Positions 5,279-6,251 of a stretch of 6,251 nucleotides of DNA are shown here, in pieces. The position numbers were made by a program, and so were the translations under genes. The stretch lies in contig JAUQPV010000157.1 in the NCBI GenBank assembly GCA_030550225.1, positions 1 to 6,251 on the forward strand, given 5' to 3'. The DNA is from Acidobacteriota bacterium (GTDB taxonomy: Bacteria > Acidobacteriota > HRBIN11). Within the stretch, counting starts at the first letter, position 1; every line of letters begins with the position of its first letter. Below the pieces are notes generated by a model. It had not been told where the DNA came from and made no database searches. It was given only the letters and a program-made list of their open reading frames with translations.

Positions 5279-6251
5279 CCAGGGCCTCCGTGATCCAGCC
5301 GCCCCCGAGGAGGCGGCCCTCGACGTCGTAGAACACGGCGGCCTGGCCTGGCGTGATGGCCCGCTGGGGCGCATCAAAGACGACGACGGCGCTCCGACCG
5401 TCCGGACTCGGGTGGACGACGGCCGGGGCATCCTCATGACGGTACCGGATGCGGGCCAGGACCCGCAAAGGCCCCGTCGGCGGCGGGATGGACACCCAGT
5501 TCAGGTCCTCGACCCGCAGGGCGTCATGGTACAGGGCCGCCTCCGGACCGACGACGACCGTCTGGGTCTCCGGGATGAGGTCCACGACATAGACAGGCTG
5601 GCCCAGGGCCAGGCCCAGACCCCGCCGCTGACCGACCGTAAAGAAGTGGACGCCGGGGTGCCGGCCCACGACCCGGCCCTCAGTCGTCACGACGGGCCCC
5701 GGCCGGACGGCCTCAGGCCCTAACGTCCGGTGGAAGAAGCCTCGGACGTCCCCGTCCGGGATGAAGCACAATTGCTGGCTGTCCGGCTTGTCGGCCGTGA
5801 CGAGGCCCAGACGGCGGGCGATGGCCCGGACCTCGGACTTCAGGAGTTCACCCAGGGGGAAGAGGGCCCGCCGGAGCTGGTCCTGCGTGAGACGGAACAG
5901 GAAATAGGATTGGTCCTTCTGGAGGTCCCGCGCCTTCAGGAGGACATACCGACGAGTCCAGGGGTCCTGGACGAGGCGCACGTAGTGGCCCGTGGCGACA
6001 AACGAGCAGTCCAGCGTGTCGGCCTTCCGCACGAGGGCGTCAAACTTCAGGACGCTGTTGCACTGCACGCAGGGGACGGGCGTCCGACCTTCGAGATAGG
6101 ACCGCACGAAGGGCTCGACGATGTGCTCCCGGAACGCCTCCTCCAGGTTCAGGACGTAGTGCCGAATCCCCAGTCGGGCGGCGACTCGACGGGCGTCATA
6201 GGTATCCTCGACCGAACAGCAACGGCCTGCCCGGGCCGGCGCCTGGGCGCG
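5253..6251 (-). CDS. mnmA: tRNA-specific 2-thiouridylase MnmA (TrmU), 5' end beyond the window
   Basis: 332 codons are visible. The frame is open to the right edge, so the N-terminus with the PP-loop (SGGVDSS-type) is missing. The GTG at 6107 is internal. MnmA thiolates U34 of tRNA Lys, Glu and Gln in the cytoplasm, using ATP and persulfide sulfur. Visible from the N-terminal side are CCSVEDTYDARRVAARLGI, then YLEGRTPVPCVQCN with the first catalytic Cys (codon 6060-6062), ATGHYVRL, KDQSYFLF and FPLGELLKSEVR. These are followed by DSQQLCFIPDGD with the second catalytic Cys, FTVGQRRGLGL, and a C-terminal beta-barrel domain ending in FYDVEGRLLGGGWI. Members often end near that GGGxI; here about ten more residues (TEALDSTVDPRP) follow, mostly encoded by a heptad repeat. 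It is convergent with rarA. Val codons are mainly GTC, as in rarA. Confidence 0.96.
   Translation of the reverse strand, partial: RAQAPARAGRCCSVEDTYDARRVAARLGIRHYVLNLEEAFREHIVEPFVRSYLEGRTPVPCVQCNSVLKFDALVRKADTLDCSFVATGHYVRLVQDPWTRRYVLLKARDLQKDQSYFLFRLTQDQLRRALFPLGELLKSEVRAIARRLGLVTADKPDSQQLCFIPDGDVRGFFHRTLGPEAVRPGPVVTTEGRVVGRHPGVHFFTVGQRRGLGLALGQPVYVVDLIPETQTVVVGPEAALYHDALRVEDLNWVSIPPPTGPLRVLARIRYRHEDAPAVVHPSPDGRSAVVVFDAPQRAITPGQAAVFYDVEGRLLGGGWITEALDSTVDPRP

Noticed and set aside
5187..5723. Plus-strand 178-codon frame over the mnmA 3' half
   Set aside because: It is a shadow of mnmA, whose catalytic and structural motifs are clear on the minus strand.

Overview
The window is GC-rich bacterial chromosomal DNA. 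It holds four protein genes: a helicase fragment, sfsA, rarA and mnmA. The three recognisable housekeeping genes are typical of bacteria, and their codon use is strongly GC-driven (Val mostly GTC, Thr mostly ACG in rarA). No rRNA, tRNA, phage or transposase gene is visible. I cannot assign a phylum. The repeat-laden intergenic DNA would fit an uncultured high-GC, perhaps thermophilic lineage, but that is only a guess.

Layout. 2-1984 (+) is the C-terminal part of a large helicase cut off by the left edge. It has a zinc ribbon, a DUF1998/MZB-type four-cysteine domain and a C-terminal Vsr/PD-(D/E)xK-like nuclease domain. This architecture is known from defence-associated helicases. 1985-2240 is a short gap with a dispersed repeat, a heptanucleotide repeat with an inverted copy, and hairpins. 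2241-2951 (+) is sfsA. 2952-3353 holds a terminator-like hairpin, six short palindromes, and a promoter plus ribosome binding site for the next gene. 3354-4754 (+) is rarA (mgsA), an AAA+ ATPase acting at stalled replication forks. 4755-5252 is a convergent gap filled with a 16-unit heptanucleotide array, four more palindromes inverted relative to the first set, and two dispersed repeats. 5253-6251 (-) is mnmA (trmU), which runs off the right edge and lacks only its N-terminus.

The four genes do not form an obvious pathway. The novelty lies between them. There are three unrelated degenerate 7-bp tandem repeat families. There is a family of about 24-bp palindromes whose arms differ between copies while pairing is kept, arranged as a ~130-bp inverted repeat flanking rarA. 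There is also a ~30-bp hairpin repeat, with all three copies lying downstream of a gene in that gene's sense orientation. One heptad family forms the last codons and the stop codon of mnmA.
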